Below, piece after piece: positions 52,331-55,146 of a stretch of DNA of 55,146 nt. Origin of the DNA: an uncultured Phycisphaerae bacterium (GTDB taxonomy: Bacteria > Planctomycetota > Phycisphaerae > UBA1845 > PWPN01); NCBI GenBank assembly GCA_938005315.1, contig CALLOB010000099.1, positions 1 through 55,146 of the forward strand, given 5' to 3'. Within the stretch, counting starts at the first letter, position 1; every line of letters begins with the position of its first letter. The position numbers and the translations under genes are program-made. The notes beneath the pieces were generated by a model, which saw nothing but the letters and a program-made list of their open reading frames with translations, ran no database searches and was not told the origin of the DNA.

Positions 52331-55146
52331 TCATGGGGAGACCATCCGCTCGGGAAGGAACAGCGACTCCGGCGACGCCGCCCAGTAGGGTCCCATGCCT
52401 TCCACCGAGAGGACCTTCAGGTTGTGCAGGCTGACCGACCATCCCGACTGACCGGACGGCACCGCGGCCTTGAGTTCCAGCTCATATCGGCCGGGATCGC
52501 CGAAGTCGATGAAATGCCGGACGACCGCCACCGGATTCCCGGCCGCGTCATGCAACGTTGCGGAGTGGAAACCCTCGCCCAGGGCCTCGAAGCGCAGCTT
52601 GACCTCCGTCGCGCCGGGAAGCGGCGCGCCGAAGGCCCGCGGCTGCAGGGCCGCCAGATGCAGGCCGGCCGGATCGTACACCGTCACCGCCGCCCCGGCG
52701 TCGTGCTGCACCTGCCAGCTCGTACCCGCCGGACCGCTCATGCGCAGCCGCCGGATGGAGCCCGCGGGGACGTCCAGCAGCACGCCCTGGAAATACTCCG
52801 CCGCGCGGTCGAGCGTGTTTTTCGACACTTCCCGTCCGGCCTCGTCCAGCATCTGCACCGACCCGGTCGTGAGCCCCTCGCGCAGCACCAGAACACGCGC
52901 GTCCGCCGAAGTCGCCCGCACGTGGACCTCCGCGAGCGGCGACTTCAGCCGCATGCCCCGCCAGGTCGCCGGGTCCGGCAGGCGGTCGCGCTCCCCGGCG
53001 AACATCGTGAACAGGCCGTAGCGGGCCGCGAACATCGGAAAGCGCCACATGTGCGTCATCTCCGGGGCCACGCTGCGGTCCCAGAGGAACTCCATGCTGC
53101 TGTTCCAGACCCGCTCCATCGCGTCCAGGTAACGGGGGTCGCCGGTCACGTCCAGCGCCCAGCAGAACGCGTTGAGCGTGCGGCAGGCGTACTCCGGGTA
53201 GAAGCCCAGCGTCCGCCGCGCGACCCGCAGCACACCGTCGGTCAGCGCGGCGTCCCGGTTGTGCTCCTGGACGCTCAGCATGCCGTTCATCGCGATGCCG
53301 TTGAAAAAGGCGATGCGGTTGTCCCAGCGGATGTCGAACTTTCCGGTCGGAGACTGCCCCTCGATCAACCGCCGGCACAGCGTTTCGGCCGCCCGGAGGT
53401 ACCTCGGCTCGCGGGTGACTTCGTACAGGCCGGTCAGGTGGTACAGCGACCAGCCGATCTGCCGCTCGTTGCCCACCCCCTCGTGACGCTCCAGCCGCTG
53501 GGCGATGTAGTCGCCGGTCCGCCGGGCGACCTCCAGCGTTCGGCGCTCGCCGGTCAGCAGGTAATGCATCATGAGACCCCGGCAGAAGACGTGCCCGAAC
53601 TCCGCCTCGTTGGTGGTGTGCTGCGGGCTGTGCTTCCACGGCCGGCCGCTGAAATTGTCCGTGTCGATGTCCACCTGGTGGCGGGCCATCGGCTCGGCGG
53701 CCTGGAGATACCAGGGCTGGCCGGTGCGGAGGAACTCGATCAGGAAGTTGTAGGCGATGTCGTACTCGAGATTCTGGTAGGCGTTTTTCCCCTTGTGCGG
53801 CCCGCCCATGTAACCGTCGCCGAAGTCGCGCATCCCGGCCGGCATGGCCGCCATCCAGGTCCGCAGGTCCGACTCCCGCCAGCACTCCCAGTAGGGAAAC
53901 GTCGCCAGCATCTCGCGCGAGCGGGCCAGCACCGCCCCGGCCGCCTCCGTGCCGCACGCCCAGGCCGGCGGCATGGTCATCCGCAGCGGGTCCAGGTCCA
54001 CCACCGGCGGCGCAGACGCCGAGCCCTCCGAGGCCGCGACGTCCAGCACCAGCTCGTGCGTCTTGGCCAGCCCGGCCTCCCACTCGAACGCCGCCGAACC
54101 CGCCCACAGCCCGATGCGCACCGCGTCGTCGCCGGCGGCCAGCGACTTCGGGCAGTTCTGCCAGAAATGCCGGACGCCCGTGACCAGCCAGGCATCGCCG
54201 TCCAGGGCCGCCAGCCAGCCGGCCGCCCGGGTACCGTCCCGCTGGAAGCTCTCCGCCTGCCGGAGGGTGTAGTGCAGGTCGTCGGGCTGCTCGAGCGTCC
54301 AGGCGCCGGCTGCCGGAAGCGCCACCACCCCCGACTCCGTGCCCACGCCGTAGGCCGACGCCGCCGCCCGCCGGCCGAAAGCCGCCTCCAGACGGCTGAC
54401 CCGGACCACCGGCGCGGCCTCCTCGAAGGGCTCCGTCCGGGCGGCATGGTGCCAGACCGTCAGCAGCAGGTTGAGCCGCCCGGAGTCCGCGGCCGCCAGC
54501 ACCCGCAGGTCGTATTTGAAGACCGACGGCTGCCCCTGGGCGTCCCCCAGGGTTCCTTTGAGGCGCACCGTCGCGTACAGGGGGGCGTTTTCCTCGATGA
54601 GCAGTTCCTCGGCCGGCAGGGCCCTGAGTTCCTGCGGCCCCTGCTCGGTTTCGATCCGGGCGGTGACGGTCATCGGACCGGCCAGCACCCGCCCGCCGGC
54701 GCGATACTCGCGCAGCAGCCCGTCGCGGGCCAGAACCGCGCGGATGCGCTGCGTGTCCAGCGTGATCCCGTCGGCAGCCTCCGTGATGCGCACCGTCGCC
54801 CGCGGCGCATCCGGGGTCCGGTTCCGGCCGGAGAAATCCACCTCGCACGATCGCTCGCCCTCGGCGGTGAAGTTCAGCAGCACCCAGCGCAGCGAATCGT
54901 CCTCCCAGCGCGACAGCGGCGCAGCCGACACCGGCACGGGCCGGCCCCGGTCATCCAGCATGCGAAGGTCTCCCTCGTCTTTCAGGAGACCCCGGGGAAG
55001 CGGAAAGCCTGCCCGCACCGGCGCCCGCCGACCTGCGGCCCCCACGATCCGCACCGGCACGCGGCCGGCCCGGCGATAGCCGTCGAACTCATCCTCCTGG
55101 GCCAGCCGGATCGGCTGGCGCGAGAGCTTCTCCAGCCGGGCCTCGG
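52331..55146 (-). CDS. PcRGLX/YetA-like putative polysaccharide lyase, 5' end outside window
   Basis: The frame stays open through the right edge (EDEFDGYRRAGRVPVRIVGA and before), so the GTG at 55060 is not the true start. At least 937 residues are visible. The N-terminal part fits a RIFT-type barrel of the PcRGLX family (VRAGFPLPRGLLKDEGDLRM, then SRWEDDSLRWVLLNF). The central part is alpha/alpha-barrel-like (NFSGRPWKHSPQHTTNEAEF, MHYLLTGERRTLEVARRTGD, WSLYHLTGLYEVTREPRYLR). The C-terminal part is beta-sandwich-like. Related proteins include exo-rhamnogalacturonan lyases; the family call is from overall pattern and is moderate. It is the upstream gene of a pair with the GH38-like gene. Confidence 0.65.
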   Translation of the reverse strand, partial: EARLEKLSRQPIRLAQEDEFDGYRRAGRVPVRIVGAAGRRAPVRAGFPLPRGLLKDEGDLRMLDDRGRPVPVSAAPLSRWEDDSLRWVLLNFTAEGERSCEVDFSGRNRTPDAPRATVRITEAADGITLDTQRIRAVLARDGLLREYRAGGRVLAGPMTVTARIETEQGPQELRALPAEELLIEENAPLYATVRLKGTLGDAQGQPSVFKYDLRVLAAADSGRLNLLLTVWHHAARTEPFEEAAPVVRVSRLEAAFGRRAAASAYGVGTESGVVALPAAGAWTLEQPDDLHYTLRQAESFQRDGTRAAGWLAALDGDAWLVTGVRHFWQNCPKSLAAGDDAVRIGLWAGSAAFEWEAGLAKTHELVLDVAASEGSASAPPVVDLDPLRMTMPPAWACGTEAAGAVLARSREMLATFPYWECWRESDLRTWMAAMPAGMRDFGDGYMGGPHKGKNAYQNLEYDIAYNFLIEFLRTGQPWYLQAAEPMARHQVDIDTDNFSGRPWKHSPQHTTNEAEFGHVFCRGLMMHYLLTGERRTLEVARRTGDYIAQRLERHEGVGNERQIGWSLYHLTGLYEVTREPRYLRAAETLCRRLIEGQSPTGKFDIRWDNRIAFFNGIAMNGMLSVQEHNRDAALTDGVLRVARRTLGFYPEYACRTLNAFCWALDVTGDPRYLDAMERVWNSSMEFLWDRSVAPEMTHMWRFPMFAARYGLFTMFAGERDRLPDPATWRGMRLKSPLAEVHVRATSADARVLVLREGLTTGSVQMLDEAGREVSKNTLDRAAEYFQGVLLDVPAGSIRRLRMSGPAGTSWQVQHDAGAAVTVYDPAGLHLAALQPRAFGAPLPGATEVKLRFEALGEGFHSATLHDAAGNPVAVVRHFIDFGDPGRYELELKAAVPSGQSGWSVSLHNLKVLSVEGMGPYWAASPESLFLPERMVSP

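Overview
The window is 55 kb of uniformly GC-rich DNA, probably a chromosome fragment from an anaerobic or facultative member of the Planctomycetota, most likely Phycisphaerae-like. That placement is an inference. It rests on the mix of a PEP-CTERM surface protein, a sulfatase remnant, large secreted polysaccharide-degrading enzymes (GH51, a GH38-like enzyme and a probable rhamnogalacturonan-lyase relative), an HdrABC/MvhADG electron-bifurcating module and a membrane pyrophosphatase. No rRNA, CRISPR array, insertion sequence or phage gene was seen. One tRNA (Phe) is present.

Layout. 1-7.6 kb: end of a chemoreceptor, tRNA-Phe with a shared bidirectional terminator, a PEP-CTERM protein, phosphoglucomutase, a degenerate receiver-domain protein, a decayed sulfatase, a VanZ-family protein with repeated domains, and a LacI-type repressor. 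7.9-9.7 kb: TrpB2 and a small Cys-rich protein. 9.8-17.7 kb, minus strand: hdrC-hdrB-hdrA-mvhD-mvhG-mvhA, a 0.5-kb gap carrying a direct repeat, then a hydrogenase maturation protease and a lone cyclic-nucleotide-binding-domain protein. This is a complete predicted H2:heterodisulfide/ferredoxin-type bifurcation cluster. 18.3-21.1 kb: topA with repeat-type C-terminal domains. 21.6-26.4 kb: the prkA-yhbH-spoVR stress trio. 26.4-33.7 kb: an exported FlgT-like protein, ribosomal protein S21, a large membrane pyrophosphatase with soluble insertions, and a triple-fasciclin exported protein.

33.7-55 kb: a fused alpha/beta 2-oxoacid dehydrogenase E1, a HAD phosphatase, ClpS, a secreted beta-helix protein that ends in a metzincin-like HExxHxxGxxH site, then a minus-strand cluster. 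The cluster reads an unknown exported protein, an ABC exporter with a PDZ-like domain in its first extracytoplasmic loop, and GH51 arabinofuranosidase. Next come a DinG-type helicase, a small membrane protein, thiS-thiG, and two large carbohydrate-active proteins; the last runs off the right edge.

How the parts fit. The Hdr/Mvh set and pyrophosphatase suggest an energy-limited, H2-linked anaerobic life style. The enzymes at 40-42.5 kb and 49-55 kb, with the sulfatase remnant and the LacI regulator, suggest growth on plant or algal polysaccharides. The most unusual items are the PDZ-containing ABC exporter, the beta-helix/metzincin fusion, the enlarged pyrophosphatase with a 36-base inverted repeat just downstream, and the repeat-bearing gap inside the hydrogenase operon. 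All functional calls come from reading motifs by eye; no database search was run.
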